64,000 bases of DNA, taken from contig CAZNPU010000001.1 in NCBI GenBank assembly GCA_964575335.1, forward strand, positions 124,001 to 188,000, in the 5' to 3' direction. Origin of the DNA: CAZNPU01 sp964575335. GTDB lineage: Bacteria; Planctomycetota; Phycisphaerae; Phycisphaerales; SM1A02. Made by a program: the position numbers and the translations under genes. Under the pieces are notes generated by a model. That model saw nothing but the letters and a program-made list of their open reading frames with translations, made no database searches and was not told the origin of the DNA. Below, in pieces: positions 1 through 8,747 of the stretch. How positions within the stretch are numbered: the first letter of the stretch is position 1; each line of letters starts with the position of its first letter.

Positions 1-965
1 AGCGCGAGTTTGCGGTCGGCCGTGGAGCCGAAGTTGATCATGAAATCAACGCTGGCTTCGCTTTGTCCGGGACTCCATTGGACCGTTTTCGGTTCGATCG
101 GCAGCAATCCATCTGCACTGAGCCGCACCTGCGTCACATCGCTGTCCAACTGATCGCCGGTGCGAGCCAGCCGCACGGTCACCTGGCCCGAGCCGTCGTT
201 TGATCCCGGCAACACAAGGTTACGCACCGGTTCAATCGACACGATCTGCACGTTCGACACCGCCTGGGTTGCAGGCGTCGCGGCCAGCAATGTGACCGAG
301 CTGTCCTGCCCAACCTGCAGTGTCGGCAGGGACGAATCAAGCTCAGCCGAGCCACTACGGAACTCGCTCATCAGATACACAATTGCGTTCTGACCCGTTT
401 GCCTGGCGTCGTCAAGGCCGGTGCGAAGCAGCGCAAGTGCGCCCGGCAGATCGGTGGGCGATTCCTGGGGCGTGAGCGATTCAAGCAGCTCAATGATCGC
501 AGCGTGATCGGTTGAGGGGGGCATGACCAGCGGTCTGGCAGGGCGGCCGGCGGTCACGATGCCCACTGCGTCACCCGGGCCGAGCGTTCGTATCAGCTGC
601 GTCGCCTGCTGCACGTGCTGGTCAAGTGCGGTGCGTTCGTTTTCGGTTTTGACGTCTGAAGCCATGCCGTCATCGATCACGAGATACACCGCTCGCGCGC
701 CGCTGGGCGTAAGAACGCCTGCGCTTTCCAGAATCGGCCGGGCCAGCGCAAGGCCGAGCAGGGCAAGAATAAGACAGCGCACCGTCAACAGCAGCAGTTG
801 TTCAAGCTGCAGCCGCCGCCGATGTTTGCGATATGCCTCGATCAGAAAGCGCATCGCGGCCCATTCGATGGGCTTGCGGCGCTGACGCGCAAGCAGATGA
901 ATCAGGATCGGCACGCCCATCGCGATCACACCGGCAATGGCGAAGCCTGCGGTCACCAGCGTCAT
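1..965 (-). CDS. BatA-type membrane protein with VWA-like domain (partial, cut by left window edge)
   Basis: The minus strand is open from an ATG at 965 to the window edge, about 321 codons, so the C-terminus is missing. The N-terminus has a hydrophobic helix followed by LIHLLARQRRKPIEW and a second helix (LLLLTVRCLILALLGLALA). This is the signature of the BatA/aerotolerance N-terminal domain. A VWA-like segment follows, with VYLVIDDGMASD in place of the usual DxSxS, so the metal-binding motif looks altered. A GGAGG Shine-Dalgarno site lies about 6 bases before the ATG. It sits downstream of a DUF58 gene on the same strand, the arrangement of the Bat/MoxR-associated operons. Such proteins are membrane-anchored and thought to act with MoxR ATPases. 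The substrate is unknown. Identification as BatA-like is firm; function is not. Confidence 0.8.
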   Translation of the reverse strand, partial: MTLVTAGFAIAGVIAMGVPILIHLLARQRRKPIEWAAMRFLIEAYRKHRRRLQLEQLLLLTVRCLILALLGLALARPILESAGVLTPSGARAVYLVIDDGMASDVKTENERTALDQHVQQATQLIRTLGPGDAVGIVTAGRPARPLVMPPSTDHAAIIELLESLTPQESPTDLPGALALLRTGLDDARQTGQNAIVYLMSEFRSGSAELDSSLPTLQVGQDSSVTLLAATPATQAVSNVQIVSIEPVRNLVLPGSNDGSGQVTVRLARTGDQLDSDVTQVRLSADGLLPIEPKTVQWSPGQSEASVDFMINFGSTADRKLA

Positions 966-1119
966 CGGGCACCTCCGGCGAATGATGCGTGTGCGCTGTT
1001 GCTGCGCTGCTGCGATCGCGCGCGCCATGCGGCGCAGATCCCCGCAATGATCCGGGGCAGGCGATGTGGCAGCATGCGGCTGCGCGCATCAGTCGTCACT
1101 CGTAACACCCGATTCACCA

Positions 1120-2094
1120 TTACCCGATTTTGCTCCGCTTGATGTGCGCGTTGCGGCGGGCCAGGAGATAACTCAGCGCAGGGCCGACCGACTCGTGCGT
1201 GTCCAGTCGAAGATAATCAAAGCCAAATCCCATTGCGGCTTTTGCAATCGCATCCATATGTGAGCCAATCGCTTCAAGATACGCTTCGCGCAAAGCGCGA
1301 GGATCAACGCGCAGCTTGCCTTCCTGCTCCAGACCTTCAAACGGTGCGGGCTGCGAAAAATCAAATCGCATTTCCTGCCGATCCAGCGTCTGCAGCAGCA
1401 CGACGTCGTGCCGGCGGTGACGAAACCGCGCCAGTGACTGTCGAACGGACTCCGTGCTGTCAAAGAAATCAGACACGATCACGAACAGCGCCCGATTCTG
1501 AACCTTGCTCAACACCTGCTCGGTGACTTTGGCGAGATTGGTCTGGGCTTCCACCGGCTGCATGCTCAGGCTGTTCACGATCGCCTTCCACTGGCCGCGC
1601 GAATTGGAACGTTTGACCATCGAACGGATTTCATCTGCAAACACCGCCACGCCGACGCGATCCTGCTGCTGCAGGCAGAGGTAGGCGATCGCCGCCGCCA
1701 GCGCTGTGGCATGGTCGAACTTCGTCCACACTTGCCTGGCGCTGCTGGCCAGCGTGCCGCCCCAGCCCTTTTTCACCGCCAGCGTGCCGTAGGTCATGGA
1801 TGCCGACGCGTCGATCAGCAGGATCACATCCAGATTCGTTTCCTGCTGATACTGCTTGACGTACAGCTTGTCAGAGCGGCCGTAAACCTTCCAGTCCAGG
1901 TGGCGAAGGTCATCGCCCGCCACATACTGCCGGTGCTGGGCGAATTCCACAGCCATGCCCTGGTAAGGCGAGCGATGCATGCCGCTCATCACGCCTTCCA
2001 CGATCATCTTGGCCCGCAGTTCAAACGGCCCAAGCTGGGCCAGCGTTTCCGGGGCCAGGTAGTTCTCAGCTCTATTGGTCAAATCGTCAACCAT
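1120..2094 (-). CDS. DUF58 domain-containing protein
   Basis: A 324-residue protein. I chose ATG 2094 (MVDDLTNRAENY) over the longer frame because homologues begin near the LAPETLAQLGPFELRAK segment. The hallmark DUF58 stretch is clear: a GxxxSPYQG motif, then EFAQHRQYVAGDDLRHLDWKV around residues 45-70. After it comes a VWA-like core with LIDASASM, an intact DxSxS metal site. Proteins of this family are encoded beside MoxR AAA ATPases and BatA-type membrane proteins. Here BatA follows about 150 bases downstream on the same strand, but no MoxR gene lies upstream, where an oppositely oriented amine oxidase begins. It is probably cytoplasmic and peripheral. The specific role is unknown. Confidence 0.88.
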   Translation of the reverse strand: MVDDLTNRAENYLAPETLAQLGPFELRAKMIVEGVMSGMHRSPYQGMAVEFAQHRQYVAGDDLRHLDWKVYGRSDKLYVKQYQQETNLDVILLIDASASMTYGTLAVKKGWGGTLASSARQVWTKFDHATALAAAIAYLCLQQQDRVGVAVFADEIRSMVKRSNSRGQWKAIVNSLSMQPVEAQTNLAKVTEQVLSKVQNRALFVIVSDFFDSTESVRQSLARFRHRRHDVVLLQTLDRQEMRFDFSQPAPFEGLEQEGKLRVDPRALREAYLEAIGSHMDAIAKAAMGFGFDYLRLDTHESVGPALSYLLARRNAHIKRSKIG

Positions 2095-2408
2095 GCAGCA
2101 CGCGCGCTCCGGCAGAATGTACCGACAATACGGTAGACCGGCAGCACGGGTTGGACCGAATTTCAAGCGGCTTCAGCAGGTTTTTACGTCCCAATCGCTC
2201 AGGAGATGCAATGCGGGCAGTCAAACACGCGATCCTGCAGGCTCTGGATGCGCCGATCAGGCCGCTGTGTTCCGGGTGCTCTGGCGGCAGAGCACGCCGT
2301 TTATTTACGATCGATTGATGGATCATCGGCTGTCCATCGCACAGGCGCTGATCAATTTCCCGCACGCTGCCTGATCGAAACTTGTGCCACAGCCGACCTA
2401 TCACCACC
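2095..2408. other. Divergent intergenic region
   Basis: About 310 bases between the divergent DUF58 and amine oxidase starts. It must carry promoters for both directions, but I see no convincing -10/-35 pair, operator palindrome or RNA structure. Open frames here lack family signatures. Confidence 0.4.
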
Positions 2409-3791
2409 ATGCGAATGGCAGACATTCAACAGGCCGATGTGCTTATCGTTGGCGGCGGCGCAGCGGGTCTTGCTGCAGCAGCGCGACTGGTTGCAGCACA
2501 ACAGCGCGTCATCCTGCTCGAAGCGCAGAACCGCCTCGGCGGGCGCATTCATACGCTGAACGATCCCGCCTTTCCGCTGCCTGTGGAATTAGGCGCAGAG
2601 TTCATACACGGGCGGCCTGAAATCACCTGGCGTCTGCTGCGCGAAGCAGGCGCCATTGCCGTTGATGTGCCGCACGATCACTGGCAACGCCGCGGCGGAC
2701 GCCTGGTGCGGCTGAATGGGTTTTCCGATGAAATTGCGGGCGTGATGCGTCGTCTTCGTGATGTTGGCGATGAGGACATGAGCTTTGCGCAGTTTCTGGA
2801 TCGATTCTGTAGTCAGGCGGATCTTGCTGAAGCCCGACAACTGGCGCGCAGTTTCGTCGAAGGTTTCGACGCCGCTGAACCGGAACGCATCAGCGCAAAG
2901 GCGCTCGCAACCGAATGGCAGGGCGTGGGAAACGTGGGCGAACAGCCGCAGTTTCGAGTGCTGCGTGGCTACGGATCGCTCATCAGCCATCTGCATGATC
3001 AACTGAGCGCCGAACAATGCAGCATCAAGCTCAACACTTGTGTCACCGAGGTGCGCTGGAAACCGGGCCAAGTTGAAATTGAAGCATTTGATGTGCGCAG
3101 CCCGCAACAGCAGCAACAGCAGCGAACATTTGCTGCCCGCTGCGCGATTGTGACGCTGCCCGTCGGCTTATGGCATGCAAAAGACGGTGAACTTGGCACG
3201 GTACGATTTACGCCCGAACTGCAGCAAAAGCGCGATGCAGCACGCCGGCTGGGGTATGGTTCCGTGGTCAAGGTGATCCTGCTTTTTGACAGAGCGTTCT
3301 GGGAAGATGATTCAATCGGATGCGATGCTGCAGGGGGCGAAAGTCTGGCTGACGCATGCTTTCTGCACGATGCGCAAGCCGTATTCCCCACATGGTGGAC
3401 CGCACGCAGTCTGCGCGCGCCGATGCTGACAGCATGGGCGGGCGGGCCGAAGGCTCATCAGCTTGCTGGCCTGAGTGAAAAAGCATTGATTGGCCGCGCG
3501 CTTGATGTCGCAAGCAAGCTGTTTGCAATCTCGCGATCGCAGCTTGACGCCATGCTGCTTGCCGGCTGCGCGTGTGACTGGTCAGCTTCTCCCTTTGCGC
3601 GCGGTGCGTACTCATATGAACTGGTGAAGGCGGGCGAGGCGCGTCAACATCTGGCAGAGCCGGTTGAAGACACACTGTATTTCGCAGGTGAGGCGACTGA
3701 TTTATCGCAAAGCGCAACCGTGGCTGGCGCGCTGGCCAGCGGAGAGCGCGCTGCTGGCGAGATCATCAGCCATCTCTTGCGCGCAAAATAG
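2409..3791 (+). CDS. Flavin-containing amine oxidase (NAD(P)/FAD-dependent oxidoreductase)
   Basis: About 460 residues. The N-terminal dinucleotide-binding motif VLIVGGGAAGLAAAARL is followed by LLEAQNRLGGRIHT, the FAD-binding start of the monoamine oxidase/phytoene desaturase superfamily. The C-terminal FAD contact LYFAGEATDLSQSATVAGAL is also present. The family oxidises amines (monoamines, polyamines or amino acids) with FAD; the substrate cannot be read from the sequence. The frame opens earlier at a TTG, but ATG 2409 or ATG 2415 is more likely because the FAD motif then starts within 10 residues. A short Gln run (QQQQQQ, from CAG/CAA codons near 3105) interrupts the substrate-domain region. 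The gene stands alone between minus-strand genes, so no operon hint is available. Confidence 0.88.
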   Translation: MRMADIQQADVLIVGGGAAGLAAAARLVAAQQRVILLEAQNRLGGRIHTLNDPAFPLPVELGAEFIHGRPEITWRLLREAGAIAVDVPHDHWQRRGGRLVRLNGFSDEIAGVMRRLRDVGDEDMSFAQFLDRFCSQADLAEARQLARSFVEGFDAAEPERISAKALATEWQGVGNVGEQPQFRVLRGYGSLISHLHDQLSAEQCSIKLNTCVTEVRWKPGQVEIEAFDVRSPQQQQQQRTFAARCAIVTLPVGLWHAKDGELGTVRFTPELQQKRDAARRLGYGSVVKVILLFDRAFWEDDSIGCDAAGGESLADACFLHDAQAVFPTWWTARSLRAPMLTAWAGGPKAHQLAGLSEKALIGRALDVASKLFAISRSQLDAMLLAGCACDWSASPFARGAYSYELVKAGEARQHLAEPVEDTLYFAGEATDLSQSATVAGALASGERAAGEIISHLLRAK

Positions 3792-3837
3792 ATAGAGCGT
3801 GTGAGGCGCATCAGCCACCGTACTGTGCGCTTCTGCA

Positions 3838-4029
3838 TCAGGCTTGGTCAGATGAAGATGACGACGGGCGCGATTCAATTGCCGCAGCGATCGAGGTGAT
3901 CGCCTTACTGATTGTCTTGGTGCGCTCCGCAAGCTCTTCATGAGCCCGCATCGCTCGAAAGCCGATGACCAGCCAGAGCACCGTGATGAATAATGACCAT
4001 GCGACCGCAAGAATTGCCAGAAGTTCCAT
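3838..4029 (-). CDS. Small single-pass membrane protein, unknown function
   Basis: A 63-residue protein beginning MELLAILAVAWSLF, chosen over an upstream ATG that would add 15 polar residues before the helix. Residues 1-25 form one strongly hydrophobic membrane segment. It is followed by a charged helix (RAHEELAERTKTISKAITSI) that could be a short coiled coil, and a Ser-rich tail. The layout resembles small membrane-bound accessory proteins, but I recognise no family. It is convergent with the amine oxidase gene, with a gap of about 45 bases. Confidence 0.5.
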   Translation of the reverse strand: MELLAILAVAWSLFITVLWLVIGFRAMRAHEELAERTKTISKAITSIAAAIESRPSSSSSDQA

Positions 4030-4220
4030 GGCGTTGATGGTACAGCGTGCACGGCTCATTGGCCTGGCCAGCATGCTGCAACAAGCAAATTTATGTTGTC
4101 ATACGGTGCGATTGCCGCTGCTGATGTGCGAGCCTCATTTGCCTGATTGCCGGGCATAGTTTTGAATCACCATGCCGGTACGTAGCGTATGCCGCAGATC
4201 ACACGTTTCGCGTCATTGCA

Positions 4221-4679
4221 TCAGCGTTTCGGCCTGGCCTTGAGATACTGTGCAACATATTGCGCAGCGGTGATGGATCCGATGAGCTTGCCGATCGCCT
4301 CCAGCGGCAGATCGTCAAGTTTCTTGAAGCGCACGCACGATTTGCCCATGTTGGGCTTTTTCCCTGCCTTGGCAAAGGCATCGCGCAATTGCTTTTCCTT
4401 GGCCTGATCGCCGTAGATACACATAAGGTAAAGCGAGTAGTTGTTTTTCTGCGCAGCAAGTCCTGCAAACGGCAGGGGTTGCTTGGGATCGCAGTGATAG
4501 CCGTCAGGAAAAACGCGATGCGGCACGTAGTAGCCGATCATCCCGTATTGCATGCCTTCTTCAAAATCTTTATCAAGATTGTTGAGAATGACCTTGCGCA
4601 CAGCAGCAAGAACTTCGCGCCGTTCGGGCGGAAGTTCCTGCAGATACTGTTCAACGGAGGCAGCTTTGCTTGTGACCAT
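4221..4679 (-). CDS. DUF1801 domain-containing protein
   Basis: A 152-residue cytoplasmic protein. The segments VEQYLQELPPERREVLAAVRKVI at the N-terminus and EEGMQYGMIGYYVP are typical of DUF1801 (YdhG-like) proteins. The central NNYSLYLM and the C-terminal CVRFKKLDDLPLEAIGKLI also match the fold, which has frataxin-like topology. Members are widespread, small and of unproven function; some are discussed in connection with iron handling, which this sequence cannot confirm. Length is normal for the family. It is monocistronic as far as can be seen. Confidence 0.82.
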   Translation of the reverse strand: MVTSKAASVEQYLQELPPERREVLAAVRKVILNNLDKDFEEGMQYGMIGYYVPHRVFPDGYHCDPKQPLPFAGLAAQKNNYSLYLMCIYGDQAKEKQLRDAFAKAGKKPNMGKSCVRFKKLDDLPLEAIGKLIGSITAAQYVAQYLKARPKR

Positions 4680-4791
4680 GGGCAGTATCGTACCGGATTG
4701 CCGCTGTCACGATGCAGTCAGCTGATCCGCCCGACATCGGGCGACACAGCATCTGCATCATCGCATCTGCCGATGCCCTCAGCGGCCTTGC

Positions 4792-6165
4792 TCATGTGCC
4801 CCAGTTGCTGATCACCAGCAGCAGATCATCTACATTGACCTGGCCGTCACCATCAGGCCAGGGGGCCATGTCGGCAGGGCATGCCGTGGGCTTGGCGGGG
4901 CAGGGGCCCCAGTTGCTGATCACCGCCAGCAGGTCGTCCACATTCACCTGTTGATCGCCTGTCACATCGCCGGGGATGGGATCGGGCGCGCAATTGGCGG
5001 GGTCGAATTGCACCGGCACGATTTTGACGATGCGGCCGCCATGCTCGCAGATGTACAGTTCGCCCTGGGCGTCCTGACCGATGCCGACGATCGAACTCAT
5101 TGACGTAGGCAACGTGGCGTTGATTTCATTTTGACGCTGCCGCACATCCGCCACATTGACCCCGTTGGAGAAGAACGTCCACACGCGTCCGCTGCAGTAA
5201 TCTGCGCATATATATGCGCCGTACAGCGAAGGTATCGCGCAGCCGCGGTAAATGTGCCCGCCGATGATCGCACAGCCGAACGTATGAGTGTATTCAAAGA
5301 CCGGCCGCGTCAGCGACGGGTCATTGCACACGCACCCGCTGCCGGTGTAGCACGCTGTGCCTTCCATGCATGGCCAGCCGAAATTGCGTCCGCCGTTGCC
5401 TGCGGGATGAAAGTTCACTTCCTCGCGATTGCTCTGGCCAACATCCGCAATCCAGACGTTGCCAGTTTCCTGATCGATGCTCGAGCGGTACGGGTTGCGC
5501 AAGCCATACGCCCACACTTCATTACCGAACGGATTGCCGCTGGGAATCGCGTAGTTCCGCGTTTCATCATCGGGAAAGTCATCGCCATCAACGTCGATGC
5601 GGAGAATCTTGCCCAGCAGAGAATCGGTGTCCTGGGCTGCGGCTGAAAACGACGCATCGCCCACCGTGACATACAGCAGGCCATCAGGGCCGAATTGAAT
5701 CGCTCCGCCCACGTGAATGATTACTGACTGATTGAAAGCCATCACAACGTGAGCGCTGTTGGGGTCAGCGACGTCCGGATCGGCTGAGACAACGTAGCGT
5801 GCGATGATGCTCTCGCCGTTCAGATTGCTGTATCGAACGAAAAATTGCCCGTTGCTGGCGTAATCAGGATGAAACGCCATGCCCAGCAAGCCTCGCTCGC
5901 CTGAGGTTGACACCAGTGCGCTGATATCGAGAAACGGCGTGCTGAGCACCTGACCATTTCGAATAATCCGCACGCGGCCGGGCCGCTCCAGAACAAACAG
6001 CCGATCGGTATCTCCCGGCACGCTCACGACATCAACCGGATTGGCCAAACCCGTCGCGATCACCTCTCCTGCAATCACCGGATCGCCGCCCCCCGGCACA
6101 TCGCCTGCGAAACACCACGATGACGGAAGCAGCAACAACACGCTCAGCGTCAGCCACCATTTCAT
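4792..6165 (-). CDS. Exported PQQ-dependent sugar (sorbosone/glucose) dehydrogenase-like protein with dockerin-like tail
   Basis: A 457-residue exported protein. ATG 6165 is preceded by a strong AGGAGG and gives a clean signal peptide (MKWWLTLSVLLLLPSSWCFA). Beta-propeller motifs of the soluble glucose/sorbosone dehydrogenase family run through the centre: ERGLLGMAFHPDY, GPDGLLYVTVGD, YGLRNPYRSS and GGRNFGWP. The family oxidises sugars or aldoses with PQQ, usually in the periplasm. Paired cysteines (CMEGTACYTGSGCVC) suggest disulfides. The last 65 residues hold two dockerin-like repeats, each ending VNVDDLLxVISNWG. That tail is shared with the proteins at 6621 and 8748 and probably serves surface anchoring or assembly. 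The catalytic assignment is good at family level; the substrate is unknown. Confidence 0.85.
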   Translation of the reverse strand: MKWWLTLSVLLLLPSSWCFAGDVPGGGDPVIAGEVIATGLANPVDVVSVPGDTDRLFVLERPGRVRIIRNGQVLSTPFLDISALVSTSGERGLLGMAFHPDYASNGQFFVRYSNLNGESIIARYVVSADPDVADPNSAHVVMAFNQSVIIHVGGAIQFGPDGLLYVTVGDASFSAAAQDTDSLLGKILRIDVDGDDFPDDETRNYAIPSGNPFGNEVWAYGLRNPYRSSIDQETGNVWIADVGQSNREEVNFHPAGNGGRNFGWPCMEGTACYTGSGCVCNDPSLTRPVFEYTHTFGCAIIGGHIYRGCAIPSLYGAYICADYCSGRVWTFFSNGVNVADVRQRQNEINATLPTSMSSIVGIGQDAQGELYICEHGGRIVKIVPVQFDPANCAPDPIPGDVTGDQQVNVDDLLAVISNWGPCPAKPTACPADMAPWPDGDGQVNVDDLLLVISNWGT

Positions 6166-6252
6166 ATCGATCCTCCTCGCGCGATCGCTTATTTTTCTCG
6201 TTGACTCGTTTCTGCGCTCGTTCACGCCTGCGCCAACAGGTGCGTTAGGCGT

Positions 6253-6300
6253 CAGACATCGGGTATTGGGCGCCAGGAATCAGGGATCAGACATCGGGTA
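6253..6300. repeat. Short direct repeat CAGACATCGGGTA (two copies) in intergenic region
   Basis: CAGACATCGGGTA occurs at 6253-6265 and again at 6288-6300, separated by GCGCCAGGAATCAGGGAT-like sequence. A related GAGACATCAG follows at 6423. The 455-base stretch between the divergent genes at 6165 and 6621 otherwise shows no gene. The repeats resemble the GGGTATCAGG-type simple repeats found in non-coding DNA of many planctomycetes, which is a comparison from memory. Confidence 0.45.
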
Positions 6301-6620
6301 ACGCCTGAGCTTGGCGCTCATATCTCGTGCCAGGCCCAGTGCCTCATGCCTTCCTTACGCTTTCCAATCATCCGTCACAGCCCAGCTTCATGCAAGCGTT
6401 TTTTGACAGAAGCATCGGGCATGAGACATCAGCAACCTGCACCAAATCGCTTGTGTTTCGCGCATCGGGCGCTTTGTGAATTTTTCGCCCCAACACGCCG
6501 TAATGGCTCATTACACCAAGTGGAGCCAAAACATTTGCGCCAAATTCCTCGCCGCCTCTTTTGCTCATCGCTTTTTGGCTTACCGTGCAGCGCTTCGCGC
6601 CATGACGCAACGGAGCACCA

Positions 6621-8489
6621 ATGTTCACACACTTCAGGAAAGCTGGATTCACTTCACGGCGGCTTGACTTTCGCACCTTTGCGATCGGCGTCGCTTGCCT
6701 GCTTTTCGCCGGCGGCGCGTCGCACGCAGCGGTGTATTTTGTTGATAACAGCGCTGTCGACGGACTTGGAACCGGAGCCAGTTGGGCCGATGCTTTTGTC
6801 GACCTGCAGCAGGCATTGGCTGTCGCTCAGCCAGGCGATGAGATCCGAATCGCTCAGGGCGTGTATGTGCCTGGCCAGTCGCGTCATGATGCATTTGAGC
6901 TGCGCCCGGGGGTCATTGTGTCCGGCGGGTTCGGAGGCCTTGGCGCCAGTGATCCCGATGCTGTTGATGTGGAGGCGTATCCGGTGGAGCTCAGCGGCGA
7001 TATCGGGATTCCGGGCGATGCGGCGGATAACTGCTTTCACGTGGTCATCGCCGGGCCGCTGGTGCGGCAGGATACGGTCCTGCGAGGCGTGACGATCACC
7101 GGCGGCAACGCCAACTTCCCGCGCGATGTGCCCGACCTCGATAACGTCGGCGGCGGAATCACGTGCATCGGCCAGGCTGCGCCAACGATTGAAGCATGCA
7201 CCTTTCAGGACAATTACGCTCGGTTGTGGGGCGGCGCGATCGCAGCAGAAAGCGGAGCGGTACGGATCAGATCGTGCAGGTTTGTCCACAATCGCGTGAA
7301 CGCCAATGCCGGTGGAGTGGCGAGCGCGATTTACTTCGCAGGCAACGCCACTGTCGAAGCGTGCGTATTTGAGCACAACGGACCAGCCGCCAGCGCCGGG
7401 GCAATCCTTGCTGCCGGTGCAGGCGTCATATGGGGATGCACGTTTCAGCACAACACTGCAGACGACGCAGGCGGCGCGATGACGGGATGGAACTTCGCAG
7501 CGGTCAACTGCACTTTTGAGAACAACACAGCAACCTGGGGCGGCGCGCTATGGGGCGACGGCACGCTGGTGAACTGCCAGTTCATCGACAATAACGCTGT
7601 GCAGGCCGGCGCAGTGCGAACTCGACGACTCCATGCGGTGAACTGCGCGTTTATGGGCAATGCTGCGTTTGCAGGCACAGGCGGGGCAGTGGAGGTGCTG
7701 AATGATGATGAGGCGGCCGCCACGCTGATCAACTGCACGGTCGTCGGCAACAGCGCCACGTCGCGAGCTCCCACCATGGGCGGGGGAGGCATCGGAACAG
7801 GCGGAAACCTGGTCCTGCTCAACTGCATTCTGTGGGAAAACTATGCCCAGGGCGCAACAACACTGCAGGCCCAACAGGTAGCAAAAACCGATGCAGAATC
7901 ATCGATTGAAGTGCATCACTCCTGCATCATGGGCTGGACCGGATCGCTCAAGGGAATCAGCAACACCGGCAGTGATCCGCTTTTTGTCTCAGTCAATGAG
8001 CCTGATAATGGCGGTGATGATGGGGGGAAACTGCGCTCGGCTCGATATAACGCAGCGGCGATCAGATTGAGCGTTCATTCGCCATGCCTGAATGCTGGCG
8101 AGAATTCGTTTCTGCCTGCGGATGTGCTGGATATTGACCGCGACGGCAACACGGAGGAACCGATCAGCCTGGATTTGACAGGCGGAAAGCGCCTTGTCGG
8201 CGGGACGGTGGATATTGGAGCCGTTGAATCGCAACGCGGCTGCCTCAGCGATGTCGCCCAGCCCTATGACGGCGTTGTGAACGTAAATGATCTGCTCGTG
8301 CTGATTTCGCAGTGGGGACCGTGCAATCCGGAGAATCCGGGAAATCCGGGGGTGGAGTTTTCCGCAACTTGCGATGCTGACCTCGTGCCGCCCGGCGGCG
8401 ATGGCAACGTTGACGTCAGCGACCTGCTTCAGCTTCTTGCGGACTGGGGGCTTTGCGAAGAATCACCATCATCAGTCATCTTGCCATGA
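6621..8489 (+). CDS. Exported right-handed beta-helix protein with GC-type dockerin-like tail
   Basis: A 622-residue exported protein. A GGAG site lies 6 bases before ATG 6621. After a basic N-terminus comes a signal helix (FAIGVACLLFAGGASHA). Residues about 38-75 (YFVDNSAVDGLGTGASWADAF.DLQQAL) are the standard opening of polymorphic parallel beta-helix proteins. Repeated strands with NCTF, GGA and NNTA motifs fill residues 150-430. These are typical of pectate-lyase-like or choice-of-anchor surface proteins, but no lyase active site is evident. The C-terminus has two dockerin-like units (DGVVNVNDLLVLISQWG and DGNVDVSDLLQLLADWG). It is probably a cell-surface or secreted structural or binding protein. 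It converges with the gene at 8748 across a hairpin terminator. Confidence 0.82.
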   Translation: MFTHFRKAGFTSRRLDFRTFAIGVACLLFAGGASHAAVYFVDNSAVDGLGTGASWADAFVDLQQALAVAQPGDEIRIAQGVYVPGQSRHDAFELRPGVIVSGGFGGLGASDPDAVDVEAYPVELSGDIGIPGDAADNCFHVVIAGPLVRQDTVLRGVTITGGNANFPRDVPDLDNVGGGITCIGQAAPTIEACTFQDNYARLWGGAIAAESGAVRIRSCRFVHNRVNANAGGVASAIYFAGNATVEACVFEHNGPAASAGAILAAGAGVIWGCTFQHNTADDAGGAMTGWNFAAVNCTFENNTATWGGALWGDGTLVNCQFIDNNAVQAGAVRTRRLHAVNCAFMGNAAFAGTGGAVEVLNDDEAAATLINCTVVGNSATSRAPTMGGGGIGTGGNLVLLNCILWENYAQGATTLQAQQVAKTDAESSIEVHHSCIMGWTGSLKGISNTGSDPLFVSVNEPDNGGDDGGKLRSARYNAAAIRLSVHSPCLNAGENSFLPADVLDIDRDGNTEEPISLDLTGGKRLVGGTVDIGAVESQRGCLSDVAQPYDGVVNVNDLLVLISQWGPCNPENPGNPGVEFSATCDADLVPPGGDGNVDVSDLLQLLADWGLCEESPSSVILP

Positions 8490-8631
8490 CATGAACGCTG
8501 CGCGGGATACCCAACTGTGGCAGCACAATGTGAGCCAGCGAATCGATTCGCTCTATTCCGCCCGACTTGCAGGTGATGCTCAGGTATTGATCGTCATCGC
8601 AGAGCCGTAGCATTGCGATGCACAATGCAAC

Positions 8632-8661
8632 ACAGCCAGGGGACTTTCGTCCCCTGGCTGT
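8632..8661. terminator. Hairpin terminator between convergent genes
   Basis: ACAGCCAGGGGA, loop CTTTCG, then TCCCCTGGCTGT form a perfect 12-bp stem. It lies between the convergent ends at 8489 (+) and 8748 (-). The following U-tract is weak on both strands, so it may work in either direction with poor efficiency. Confidence 0.75.
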
Positions 8662-8747
8662 TCGATGTGAGCGTTGGTTGAGATCAACAATGTATGCGGC
8701 AGGAGTTCCGAACGCAGTATTCTTGAAGATTCAGCGCGTGAACTCTC

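Noticed and set aside
4712..4954. Repeated ITSSRSSTLTW/ITASRSSTFTC peptides on the plus strand
   Set aside because: These are the complement of the two dockerin-like repeats of the sugar dehydrogenase, not a separate gene.
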